Below are positions 1-11,039 of a DNA stretch of 64,000 bases, piece by piece. Below the pieces are notes generated by a model. It had not been told where the DNA came from. It ran no database searches and was given only the letters and a program-made list of their open reading frames with translations. Position 1 is the first letter of the stretch. Each line of letters starts with the position of its first letter. The position numbers and the translations under genes were made by a program. The stretch covers positions 383,830-447,829 of the forward strand of contig JXTC01000063.1 of NCBI GenBank assembly GCA_002914845.1, read 5' to 3'. The stretch comes from Trema orientale (Eukaryota > Streptophyta > Magnoliopsida > Rosales > Cannabaceae).

Positions 1-1434
1 GTAATGTGTGTTAATTTATTAAAACCACATATTGACTTTTTTTAGTAACAATTAAACTTGGATAGGTTTAATTAGACGTTAATATTTGAAAACTTCATTA
101 TATTGGAGTCCTTAGCATATTTGTACAAAACTCCATACCTATATATAGTAAATTAAGCAGGTATGATCAATCTTATTCTGTCACTACCCAAATCACAGGT
201 CGGTGGCAGAAATGGAATTTCACAAATAGAAATATAAAAATTATTTTTGAAAAATTTATAAAATTAATTTTAAAAGTAAAATTCCCACAATTTTGTGATC
301 ACCATTAGACATAAATTGTTAATGAAATTTATTAAAATAAACTAAGCATCACTATTAGCAGTCTCACAATCCAACATAATAGTTATACAGATCGAGTCCG
401 TGAAACGAGCCCTTAAGTTATTATTACAAGCCAAGATAAATAAACAGAATTATTTTGCATAGTTACTGATTCCCAGTAAGGTAATTAGCTTCCCACTNAT
501 TCACATGCTCTATAGGAATTTAATTACCCTTTTGAATGGATGTAATTTCTCAAACCTGCATGGTTAGTACTTTTAAATCCATTTATAAATCCAGTCTATA
601 AATCATTGGTATGCAGAATAATCACATATTCAAAACAAATCTAAAACCACGTCATTGTACATATCATACATCAACAAGCAAATAAGTGAGCTCTCATCCT
701 CCTATCACAGCCCTATAATACCTCTATAGTAGAAGTACCCAGCATCCTAATACTACCCATAGGCGTATCAGCAAAAACCTACATAGGGGCCTAGGTCTCT
801 CACCTCATCGTAAAATCATGATTTTTCATAAATAAGTTTTAATGCATTTATAAATCAAAACAGATATAAAATCAGGTAACCAAATCCCTACCTCGATATG
901 GTAGTAATACCAGGCTAATGACGTAAAATCACCCGTTAATCACTTGGGTGTTCGAACGATAGTTTTCGGATCCCGGTAAGTCCACTTGAAAAAGTGACTT
1001 TTCCATCGGAGCCTCAAATAGAGAAACGGAGGTCACCACTGAATTCAAAGTATCCAAAAATGCTAGGTTAGACACATACTTTTGTTAAAAGTGGGTCCCA
1101 TTACGGGACGGGCCTTTCGCACGCAAAACGGTATAATTTTTGAGCCACAAAATTCAATTTTTGTTCCACTTCGAAACATAGTGGTATTTTATATCAAAAT
1201 TCATCTCTCGACCTCACTAAGTTCAAATGCGAAGTCAAAACTCAATTTCGAGGTCCCGAGCATTAATTAAGCTCAAAAATCCGAAAATTAGATGAATACC
1301 ACTTTTGTAAATGTTTAGAAAAATGTCCTCTTTTTCCAATTAAAATTTACCGTACTTTTAGATACCATTTTTACTTCTACTAACTGTAATTATTCATGAT
1401 TTTTAACCCTCTTTCACTTTATAAATTTATCTCA
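1..1434. other. Probable decayed LTR-retrotransposon relic
   Basis: There is no coding potential here. Between about 860 and 1270 the sequence is less AT-rich and has the texture of plant Ty3/gypsy LTR or untranslated DNA, with phrases such as a Cys-free run around 'cacttgggtgttcgaacg' and a later 'cgaggtcccgagc'. No LTR pair, primer-binding site or target duplication could be matched, so the assignment rests on resemblance alone. One ambiguous base (n) lies at 498. The tandem repeat that follows directly would fit the untranslated region of such an element. Confidence 0.3.
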
Positions 1435-2186
1435 GGTAAAATATTTATCTAACCAAAAATTTACGAAAATATCACTTTTTACAAATTTTGGTAAAATGGC
1501 GAAAATAGTGAAAATCGTACTGGCGGTGAGTTAACGGACGAAAGTGGTCAGGAAATGATGGCGACGATGAGGTGAATCCATCGGTGCCGGAGGTGAGTCA
1601 AACGAAGGTCAGACGGAGGAGCTATGACCGAAAAAGTCCACGGTGGTCGGAATTTTTAGGTTGCTCGTTTTCCAGCGTCCGGCGGGGAATCTCAGCAGTG
1701 ACAGCGAGCAGAGCTTTGTTGGTGGCCTCTGTCTTGCGCGAGCAGGTGAGTCTGTCATTTAGCGGCGCGGTGAGGTGGCAACGTACTCGGTTTCTTCTCT
1801 CTCTCTCTCTGGTAAAATAATCACCTAACCAAAAATTTACAAAAATATCACTTTTTACAAATTTTAGTGAAACAGCCAAAAAAGTGAAAATCTTTTCGAC
1901 GGCGAGTTAACAGCCGAAAGTGGTCACGAAATGACTGGGACGATGAGACGAATCTAACATTACTGGAGTTGAGTAAAACGGAGGTCCGATGGAGGAGCTA
2001 CGGTCGAAAAAGTCCGCGGTGGCCAGAACTTTCGTGTTGCTCATTTTCCAACATCTGGCGGCAAATCTCGATGGTGACGGAGGGCAGAGCTTCGTCGGTG
2101 GCCTCTGTCTCGCACAGGCAGGCACATCTATCAGTTAGCGGCAAGGTGAGATGGTGGCGTACTCAGTTTCTTCTCTCTCTCTCTTA
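1435..2186 (+). repeat. Two-copy tandem repeat, 376-bp unit
   Basis: Copy 1 starts at 1435 and copy 2 at 1811; both begin with 'ggtaaaat' followed by 'ctaaccaaaaatttac'. They stay collinear to a shared CT-rich end (about 1795-1810 and 2172-2186). The copies are clearly diverged, so the duplication is old. The middle of each unit is GC-richer and gives parallel translations in both copies, for example the residues RRSY.RKSPRW in copy 1 and RWRSYGRKSPRW in copy 2. This reflects duplication, not a recognisable protein. Tandem repeats of this size are common in untranslated regions of plant LTR retrotransposons, which fits the relic immediately upstream. Confidence 0.85.
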
Positions 2187-3990
2187 GGTCTTTCGACGAA
2201 GAAGATGGAGTTTTTGATGCTCTTTTATTCAATTATATGCAGCACTTTAATTTAAAATTTTAGATATTTTGAATATTTTAGTCCGAAAAAGCTTATTTAT
2301 AAGTTTGCCATTCTGTGTAAATTTTCCATTTTGACACTTCTAGAAACAAGCTTTTACATAATCCATCCACGTTAAGTCATAAACAACCACCAAAATCTCT
2401 GTCGATGATCAAGACCTTGAATTGATATAGCTAGGATCAAATTAGTAATATCTTAGAGTTGTTGAGTTCGAGTGCGAGACTATAGATGCAAATTTAATTA
2501 GGATGCTTCAACTTTTTATGATTATGCTCTTTATCTGAGTTTGATACTTTGATATTCGTTAATATATATATATATAGATAAAAATAAATTAAGGTTATGG
2601 TTGAATAAAAGCGATTCATGCATTTTATTGGCTCGTATTGAAATTAAATTAAGGGTGGTGCTACCTTCTTCTTTCTTTTTTCTCTCTCTCTACCCACCAG
2701 AAAAAAAAAAAAACCTAATATAAAATGACACAAATGGGTACAAACAATATTAAATAACCAGAATACTCTTTCTTAATTATTTCTTTTTTTCTTCATGCGC
2801 CCCTCAAAAACAATTGATAAAACAAATTTTCTAAATAATCTTAAACAATCAAAATGCTTTTATTTAAATTAAGTTTTTATAGTGATAGATGAACATATTA
2901 TAAACTCAAAATTCTAATAATCTTTCTCTCAAAAGTCTTAAAAGATAATTCGAAAACTCTAATTATCTTTCTCTAATTCTCAAGAATTCTAAAAATTATT
3001 CAAGAATTCCCCTCCTCTAACAACTCTAAAATAATGATTCAACATCTCTAACTATCTCCAGATTTCAAAAATCCTGAAAATGATTTAGGAGTACTCTAAT
3101 TTTCTTTCTAATTCTCAAGAACCCTAAAAATAATTATCAATAAATATCTTGATTACTGGGATGATCAAAGCAAAAGATTAAAGAAAAAGAAGACAAAGTA
3201 ATGAGGAATTTTCAAAAGGGACGGGCAAAGAAATATCATTTAAATTTTTTATTGATAACTAATTTTGGAATAAGAAACTTTCAAATTAAAGATGTGTATT
3301 AAGAAATGTTAAAGAAAAACAAAATGGCAATAGAGATACTCATTAAATCCTAATATTCTATGTATTTTATATATTAAAAGAGATAATTTTCTTCTCTTGC
3401 GCGTCACAAGAGCGGCCCCTCAATAATGAATATAACTATCAAAAAAAGAGGCAAAAGATTAACAAACAAACAACATTGATCAGTTATTTTAAATGAGTTT
3501 TATCAATCTAGCTAAACATACATATTAATTAATTAGGCAATTTTTTGGAAAAGAAAAATAAAAACTCAGGTTCTGGTAAGTGTATAGCTAGATATTTAAG
3601 GATTAATTTAATGAAAGTTGATTTGGCGGGGGAATTAAACAATCCTCCAAATAGGAGGAATACCATTCAGAGAACGAGAAAAGAAGCAAACAATTACTAG
3701 TCAACAAGAACGGCCAATCAAATACTTCATTAATATTCAACGACTTGAATTAAATATTCCATATTTATGTACGGGTGATAAGTTCTCAATAGTATTTTTG
3801 TTTTCTCTTCATTAATGGTAAATTTGATTAGATTCAAAATCACCTGCAATATAGCAAATCCAATCTCACTTTTTTCTTTTTCAGCCATTAAGTAATCTCT
3901 ATTCAAATCCTTTTTTTTTCGTTTAAATAATGAAGTTTAATTTGTTTTTAGTTGTCCTATAATATTATTCCAAGTTCAATATATACGGTT
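2187..3990. other. AT-rich intergenic DNA, no gene seen
   Basis: This stretch is mostly A/T with short homopolymers and 'attctcaagaat'-like repeats at about 2920-3130. I see no open frame of useful length, no RNA gene and no delimited transposon. Confidence 0.6.
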
Positions 3991-3999
3991 TTTTTAGAC

Positions 4000-4690
4000 T
4001 ACTTGGAGCGGGGAATCGAATAACTTCTTCTCTTCTTTCTCTTTACAGTTAGCTTTTCACCTCTTCTTTTCGTCTCTTACAGCAGTACCTCCCCCTACCT
4101 CTCTGTTATGAGTTTTTCTCACTTTCTTTTCTTGTATTTGTTTCTATTTTTAAATAATCATTCTATTTGTGAAAGTAGTTGTCTACCTAAATTTAGATCT
4201 ATGGTGCTCTTGGCATACCCAGATCTAGATATATAGTGGTTTGAGTTGTTGTTAGCATTTTTTTTTACTAGTATGGTTGTCCTTCAGATATATATCATTT
4301 TTTATTTAGATTTGGAGGTTGTCCTTCAGATATATATATATATATCATTTTTTTATTCAGATCTGAAGAGGTTATTACTATCGTAAATCAGAGTTAGCAG
4401 AATCTCATTTAGTAAATCAATCAAAAGTGTCAATTCGAATAATGAAGAATCGAAAGAAGCTATTGAAGAGCTCTAATACATCCTAGCTTCATGGTATTTT
4501 CCTCCAAAATCATTGACGAGGACTGCCTTTACTTTGTGATTTTGAAGATTTTTTTGTCTTCAAGTTTATGAATCTGTTTCATGATTCTCATTGTAAGAGG
4601 TTCTACTTTACTCAATTTGCTATTGTAATTTTTATTTGAGTATTAATGAAATTGTTTCCTCCACCAAAAAAAAAGAAGAAAAAAAGAAAA
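4000..4690 (+). mobile_element. Possible 3' end of a retroposed transcript (LINE-like or processed)
   Basis: A pyrimidine-rich, mRNA-like segment has 'agatct' motifs repeated between 4190 and 4370. It ends at about 4640-4690 with 'attaatgaaattg' followed by an A-rich tail. That arrangement looks like the 3' untranslated end of a LINE or other retroposed transcript. No reverse transcriptase or endonuclease coding remains, and I could not find a target duplication. The assignment is weak. Confidence 0.22.
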
Positions 4691-4749
4691 AATTGTTTTC
4701 ATTGTTGAAAAACTAAACTAAACTCCAGCCTAAAATAATGTAGATATAT

Positions 4750-4895
4750 ATATATATATACCAAAATGGGATTTAAACGACTAACTTTTTTTTTTAAAAC
4801 AAATTTTAAACAAGAATCAATTAGTAGGTTCTCTACCACATAATGTAACACGTTGATATTCAAAATATCTCAACCAACTGAACTACAGTAATAAC
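4750..4895 (-). mobile_element. Decayed tRNA-derived SINE-like sequence
   Basis: Read on the minus strand, the segment begins near 4890 with 'tgtagttcagttggttgag', a good match to the pol III A box of tRNA-derived sequences. Further along, near 4775, is 'gtttaaatccc', a decayed B box. The A-B spacing is about 100 nt, longer than in a tRNA, so this is not a functional tRNA gene. An old SINE or tRNA pseudogene fits best. Confidence 0.3.
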
Positions 4896-4919
4896 CAAAA
4901 AAAGAAAAAGAAAAAAAAA

Positions 4920-5136
4920 AGACACATTAAGTGGCACATTTCAGTCACATTACAATGTTTACTATTAGTTTTATATTACTTGTCACTAATATATTCTTAG
5001 TTACAACTCAGTACTAAATGGTGACAAAATTAGTTGTCACTAACAAATAAAAAAAAAGCTTCAACTAAGTTTTTGTAATTCAAACTTTTAACCATTTAAG
5101 TTTTAGCAATTTAAATTTTTTCACAAATTGTGTGTA
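4920..5136. mobile_element. Possible CACTA-type element end
   Basis: The segment ends at about 5136 with a reverse-complement CACTA terminus (minus strand 'cactacacacaatttgtg'). It carries several 'gtcacta' and 'gtcac' motifs inward (4950-5045), like the subterminal repeats of En/Spm elements. The opposite terminus was not identified. This is a low-confidence relic. Confidence 0.27.
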
Positions 5137-5558
5137 GTGACTTTTTTTCCCCCTCTTTCTAATCCATCTGAAATCTCAACCCTAATTTATCAATAGAAAA
5201 GTAAAACACAAGCCAACAAATATTACAACCTATCTATAATCTGTCCACTTGAATCATCTCTTTTGATCATTTTATACATCTCCTAGAGTTTCTATTATTC
5301 TTGCCTATGCTTTGAACTATTGTTTGACTGGTATATCTTCTGAATTCATCTGATAATTGGTCGCGGAATCTTGATCTTTTTATCAATCAGAAATTAGTTT
5401 ACTCAATTAAATTTTGAATATCATATAATTCATAACAATAAACGAAAACCAAATTATACTGTGCTACTGGCAACCAAGAAGGGAAAAAAAAAAAAAGTGC
5501 ACGTCATATAGATAATGTGCACACGTAACTTTACGAAATTAAGATGTATAAGCATGCG

Positions 5559-5833
5559 TATTGGAGATAATTATTAATAATATTTATTTATTATTATGAA
5601 TTATCTAATTACCTATTTTAGAATATTCTTTATTTATGTAAATTATCTAGTTACCTGTATTTATTTATTTTGTATTTTATATTTTGAGTAGTTACTTATC
5701 TCTCAGAATATTTTCTCATATAACTTGTAAAATTACATCATTCAGTTAATGAAAAAGATGAGTCAAATTCATTATTTTTTTTATTTTTATTTTTTGACGA
5801 AACCAAATTCATTATTCAATTCTATATTTCTAT
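5559..5833 (+). repeat. 5' LTR of the 1.85-kb element
   Basis: This 275-bp direct repeat of 7143-7404 shares the sequence from 'tattggagataatt' to 'ttctatatttctat'. Many small differences from the 3' LTR mean the insertion is not recent. Confidence 0.85.
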
Positions 5834-5850
5834 ATGATATTAGAGCAGAA
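5834..5850 (+). promoter_or_regulatory. tRNA-iMet-like primer-binding site
   Basis: The bases 'tgatattagagcag' next to the 5' LTR match the plant 'TGGTATCAGAGC' primer-binding site with a few transitions. They fix the orientation of the element. Confidence 0.65.
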
Positions 5851-7142
5851 AAATCTTGGGCTTCTCCTCTTCTCTCCTCATCTTCTTTAATTTTTCAAAA
5901 AAAAAATCCTCCTCTCTCGTCATCTTCTTTAATTTTTCAAAAAAAGAAAAGAAAGGACTAAATCGGTCGACTGTTCCTCATTTTCGATCGACTGACAACT
6001 CTAAAAACTGAGTAAAAGTTTTCATCACCTTGTCCTATCGAACAAAACTGGCTCCCGCTCAATTGGATCATTCTTCTCATCCTCTTTTCCCTATTTTTCA
6101 ATTCTTGCAAATGCCACTGAATCTAGTTCTATCATTCTTTTCATCCTCTTTTCTCTATTTTTCAATTCATGGGCAAATGTTCTTGAATTCAGTTTTATTT
6201 TCTATGTCGAGCAAATGCTCTTGAGTTCAAAATTTATTTTTCTTATCAATTCCTAGATTAACACCCTTGAATCCAATTTTATTTTTCTTGTTTATTCCTG
6301 GGCAAATGCCCTTTTGAATCCAGTTTTATTTTCTTTGGCAAAGGTCTTTGAATCTAAATATCAAAAACCTTAGTGTTATTATGACGACCAACCCTTTCCT
6401 ATCATTCATGTTTCTCTCCTCCCTAAAATCCCTCATCCTTTTTGTTTTTCAATTTTTTTTTGTTTTGTTTTAGTAAAAAATAAAAGGATAATATTTGTTC
6501 CTTAGTTTTTCTTGGGTGTTTCATATTTAGGTTTTAGGTTAAAAAAAAAAAAGATTACGTTTTAGATTTTGTAGGTTTAGTTTTTTATGTTTTAAGTTTT
6601 TAGGTAAGTAAAAAAACTTCTACATGTTTTGGTGTTCAAAGAAAAAAAAAAAAGAAGAGTCTTAGCTTTCTAATTTTTATGTTTAGGTTCAAAGAAAAAA
6701 CCTTAGGTTGTTTTTCTTTTAGGTCACTGAAGGGACGTCGTTCTTTCACCAGTTCTTCCTCTACCTCCATCTTTAACAGGCTCCGACTAAATTACAACTG
6801 TAGTTGCACCACTTTCATTTCGATCTTGAATAGACTCGACGATCAAACGGTCATTACTCTGGTGTTATCTCCTTATTTTTATTTGTGATCAAGCGGCCAT
6901 TACTCCGGTCAACACTACATCTTTACCACCACTCCTTGACTTTCTCAATAGCGGACGCACCGTTTTTCACCATAATATCCTGTTGTCGGACGATCAAGCA
7001 GCCACTACTCCGGTTAATACTACATCTTTACCACTACTCTACGATTTTCTTGTAGGCGGATGCAACATTTTTCACCACAATATCCTTCATTCTTCTCAAG
7101 TCCAAGATTGGATATCCTGCGGATCTCCATCTTGTGGGGGCA

Positions 7143-7404
7143 TATTGGAGATAATTCCTAATAATATTTATTTATTATTATGAACTATATAATTACCTAT
7201 TTTAGAATATTATTTATTTAAAAAAATTATCTAGTTACTTATTTCTTTATTTTATATTTTGAGTAGTTACTTATTTTTTAAAATATTCTAGAGAAATATT
7301 CTCTAATGTAACTTATATAAATACTTATTCAATTAATAGAAAAAATAGTCAAAATCATTATTTCAATTCTGAGTCAAATTCATTATTTAATTCTATATTT
7401 CTAT
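7143..7404 (+). repeat. 3' LTR of the 1.85-kb element
   Basis: This 262-bp direct repeat of 5559-5833 is preceded by a G-rich polypurine tract and followed by the second ATGCG target copy. The LTR boundaries therefore agree from both ends. Confidence 0.85.
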
Positions 7405-7409
7405 ATGCG

Positions 7410-8146
7410 GAATCCAATCTTCATCCTCATTAATCTTCGTCCTAATTTTATTATTGTAATTGATAATATCAGGCCGGAAACAAACCGTTCTATCTATTCT
7501 CTCACACTATATATATACAAGCGGAATCTAATTATATAAGGCTACTCTCAAGTTATAACTAGGCAGTGGTCCTTATATGAGAAAGCAAATTAAAGATGTT
7601 ATAATTATTGTTTTTGTTAATTTGATAACGATATCATAAAGTAAATTCCATATTGTGACAAATACGGATAATCCAATCAAGTTTTCGTTTGTCGAAATCA
7701 GTCGATCTAAGATCACGTTATAGATCATCATTGCTATCTAACATTGCGCTTATTTAATAACTGATTTGATTTCTAACAGTCTTATTAACTAAGGTTTCTT
7801 TGGAATCTTTTAGCATTAAAAAAAAGGACTTTATTTGTACTCACAGACAGAGACATTGAAGGTCGATCACCATTAGTTCCTGCATGCATTTGAGCAGTTG
7901 CCTAATTGGCATTTAATGTACGTGCATATGAAAACAAAGCTAAGGCAATTTGGGATATTGTCTTTTCATTTCTCATAAAGCAAAATTACGTGCATACTTG
8001 TAATTAGACAGTACTATGAGTGGCCTCCTTAGATATTCAATTCAAAACTATATACTTACCAGTAGTACTACTAGTTTCATCATGTCAATTAATAAATCGC
8101 ATAACTCGCCACTAATTTCCTAAGGCTAAGGCAACGTTTATACTAA
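7410..8146. other. Intergenic DNA, nothing recognised
   Basis: AT-rich sequence between two retroelements. I see no open frame, repeat or RNA gene. Confidence 0.55.
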
Positions 8147-8151
8147 GATAT

Positions 8152-9394
8152 TGTTAGAAAATGGGCCATTTATTTAAAATAGTAATTTGGGCTTAAGTGG
8201 GCTTGAGAGCTCATATGTATAATAAGCCCAAATTAAAGTTGTAATTCTATTTTCATTAGCTAATTTGGAGCATAAATTAGAGTAGGACCCACTTTGTGAA
8301 AGTGTAAGGTCTTGGCATAAATTTATTCTACTCTATGAATAGATTAAAATGATATATTATGTGTCCAAATTGGAGTTTGAGTGAATGAGAAATTGATGTT
8401 CAAAGTATGCATGTTGGTATTAGAAAAAATAGAGGAAGAAATATGTAAAGCTTGTCCCACATTGGTTGAGAAGCTTTCAAACTTGTGCTTTATATAGAGT
8501 TACACTTTTCATAGGTGTAACTATGTGTAGCCAAGATGCTCTCTCAGGCGCGCGTAAGGGGGGAGAGATGCAAATCTTCGGGCTTGGGCATGAATTTGTA
8601 TGGGCTCGTGTGTGCCCGCGCTTGTGGACACGAATGTCGGCCCAAAATCTTGGACTCTTGTAAAGCCAACCTTTTGCTGTGGCCAGGTTTATTTTTCTCT
8701 ATTTTTTTTCATTTTGCTGCTTCTAGAAGAACGTTTTTGGCTCAGAAACTGCCATTTTATTCAATTCTGGTCAGCAAGAGTAACGGCCAAGCATTAGTGC
8801 TAAAACGTTCAGTTTTAGGCAGCAAGTGTAACAGCCAAGATATTGGCATTATGGAGCATTAGAGCTGGTTTTTGTAACCTCTCTTTTCACCAGCTATATA
8901 AGCAGACCTCCTCCTCCTCATTCTTCACACCAAAAAGCGAAACACAGGAGTTTCTTCTCTCATTCTCTCCTTCATTCTCTCTAAAGCCTCTAGTTCCAAG
9001 TGTTCTTGAAGTTCTTGAGTTTTCTAGCTATAGTTCTTAGAGAATTTAGAAATTTCGTAGCTAGATCTTTTAGAGTGTTAGAGTTCATAATAATCCAGTT
9101 TGTAGAGTGAAAGTGTTGGTGCTTCACTTGCTACTCTAGTCGTTGTATCCTGGGAAACTGACGCTTGCAATTCCTCAAGCATTCTACCGATAGAGGCGAA
9201 TCAGTTTTAAGGACACTGTGTGGTACACAGGCCTCGATCATTAACCATCATTTGTTTTGCAGGAATACTTATTTGGAAGTACTGCCAAAATTCAGCTCAG
9301 GGTTGGAGCATAATAATTTTGGTAATATTATTTATTGAAAAGTTTATTATAAACGTTTGTAACCTTATATATTGCATGTTAATTATTTTTTACA
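8152..9394 (+). mobile_element. Solo LTR, 1243 bp, flanked by GATAT duplications
   Basis: The segment starts TGTTAG, ends TTACA (so TG...CA) and is bounded by the 5-bp duplication GATAT at 8147-8151 and 9395-9399. Inside, 'gtcccacattggttgagaag' at about 8454 and the nearby 'tttatatag' are typical of plant LTR promoter regions. A second TATA-like box 'tatataag' lies at about 8895, followed by a CT-rich leader. No primer-binding site follows the 3' end and no second copy exists in the window, as expected when two LTRs recombine and lose the interior. The style is copia-like. Short open frames at 8466-9040 are incidental. Confidence 0.8.
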
Positions 9395-9399
9395 GATAT

Positions 9400-10030
9400 A
9401 TGTACTAAAAACATATATATCATTCAAAAATTAAAATTACTATATATATATATATATATCTCACGATATCCATGCTTCAAATAATAAAAAAAAATATCCA
9501 AACAGTTTCAATTAAGTATCCAAGTAGAGTTGAGTTGCCAAGGGTGATATTTAATTAATAAATAAAATCCCATTCCGGCTTTACGTACCCCAATTTAACA
9601 ATAAAATGATCATATATTCTTTTACATTTCTTATCATTCTCTATGACATAATTCTTTGTAATATTTTTGGAAAATCACAAACCAAACCCTGAATCGAGAA
9701 TTTATGTCAAATTAATTTATACCTCTGATCAAGACAACATGTTAAAATAACTCTTATCAAAATAAAAATTTTCAATCATAAGCACTATAGAGAACTCAAC
9801 TGAATAAATATAAGCCTAAAAACGGTAACAAAACAAGATAAATTGTGATAATTACATATCATATTTGGTTAATGAACTAAGCAGTTGTCTTATTGTCACT
9901 TTGTTAGCAAAGTTTATACATGTTTGATTGAGTTTTTTTTTTTTTCTTTTTTATTGTTTATGATGGATAAATTTGCGTTTTCGTTCACTAATGTTAACGT
10001 GTTATGGTGACTACGCGTAAATTTAAGAGA
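9400..10030. other. AT-rich intergenic DNA
   Basis: Low-complexity A/T sequence with a (TA)n tract near 9440. Nothing else was recognised before the pseudogene fragment at about 10038. Confidence 0.55.
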
Positions 10031-10037
10031 AAATTAG

Positions 10038-10334
10038 TTGAAATATCTGGATTATACTTGTCTGAAGGTGGAAATCGATAGTCTGACGGTGGTTAATTTG
10101 CCGAAGTGTGATAAAGTAAATGAGACAGAGGTGGGATGCTTGTTCAAGATATTAAACACATGTAGCCATGATAAAGATAGGAATACTTTTCATGTTTCTC
10201 GTTCTTGTAATAGTGCTGCTCACTGTATTGCAAAGTGGGCTGTCTCACAATATTGTTCTTTAATTTGGTTGGATAATGCTCCCTCTTGGACAGAGGCGGT
10301 TGTCATTTCTGAATGCACTGCTAATGTTCAGTAA
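10038..10334 (+). pseudogene. C-terminal fragment of a plant RNase H-like (retroelement-type) protein
   Basis: About 98 codons remain open to a TAA at 10332-10334. The translation has the order seen in the RVT_3/RNase H-like domain found in plant non-LTR retrotransposon proteins and their relatives: VEIDSLTVVN (the Glu/Asp-Ser core strand), then ETEVGCLFKIL, then HVSRSCNSAAHCIAKWA (the 'HVpRsaNsaAH.lAk' signature), then IWLDNAPSW. The N-terminal half of the domain, the reverse transcriptase and a starting methionine are all missing, so this is a truncated fragment. An A-rich, AATAAA-like stretch follows at about 10410. An old 5'-truncated LINE fits; a decayed host ribonuclease H-like gene is the alternative. 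Confidence 0.6.
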
Positions 10335-10607
10335 TGAAAGTGGTTCATTTCAAAACGTAGTACAATCCAAAATTGATCGTGCAATTTTTTCTAATATTTT
10401 CTTTACAATGAATAAAAATTGTATATAGCTAGTTACAGTCGGCGGTCCCAATTCTTAATAACCACTTCTTTTTTTTTTTTTTTTTCCTATTTGACGTATA
10501 CAAATGATTATAACTAAATTTTCAAGCATCTACTATATATCGTGTATATATATATATAGCTATGACTTTTTCTTCCCATTGTGATGAACCATTACTATTT
10601 CTATAAA

Positions 10608-11033
10608 GGCTTCTCGTAAAATTTCAGGCCAAAAGTACCAAAAATTGAAAAATTATGGATGGTCCGAATTTTTTAAAAATCTCAGATTAATTTAAAAGAA
10701 TATCACTTTTAAAAGGTTATTTTAGAAAAATATCTCTTTTAATAGATATTTTGAAAAATACTATTTTTTTCTTTAAAATTAGTATTTTTCAATAGTACTT
10801 GAGGTAATCAGTTAGATTACTTAGGGTAACCAATCTAGTTACTTGATATAACCAATTAAGTTACCAGATTAGTTATTTCAAGTATCTCGTCCATTAATAA
10901 AAAGTGGTATTTTTCTAAATATTTTTAAAAATAGTATTTTTCTGATTAAAATTCGAGATTTTTCAAACATTTGCAAATCTAGGATTCTTCAAATTTTTTT
11001 GAAAAATTACCATTAACAATTCAAATTTCCTCT
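10608..11033 (-). mobile_element. Family B repeat, copy 1 (GTTAC/GTAAC-core element)
   Basis: One of four copies of a 360-435-bp dispersed repeat (others at 28551-28976, 29888-30246, 37849-38282). This copy is inverted relative to the last. The consensus begins 'gaggaaatttgattttt' and ends near 'ggcctgaaattttataagaagccc'. The middle has six or more GTTAC/GTAAC words in alternating orientation, here at about 10800-10880, flanked by A/T-rich inverted arms. It has no coding capacity. Confidence 0.75.
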
Positions 11034-11039
11034 TTCTAT

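Larger units (their letters stand above)
5559..7404 (+). mobile_element. Complete short non-autonomous LTR retrotransposon
   Basis: Two direct LTRs (5559-5833 and 7143-7404) enclose a 1.3-kb interior with no gag or pol coding. The element is flanked by a 5-bp target duplication ATGCG at 5554-5558 and 7405-7409. Directly after the first LTR, 'tgatattagagcag' (from 5835) resembles the primer-binding site complementary to plant initiator methionine tRNA. Just before the second LTR, a G-run at 7134-7140 is the likely polypurine tract. The LTRs begin TATTGGAG and end CTAT, not TG...CA. The interior is C/T-rich and contains a roughly 100-bp tandem duplication (about 6888-6980 and 6990-7085). Size and lack of coding fit a TRIM- or LARD-like element depending on another element's enzymes, most likely copia type. 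Confidence 0.85.

Noticed and set aside
498..498. Ambiguous base n
   Set aside because: An assembly or base-call gap of one position, not a feature.
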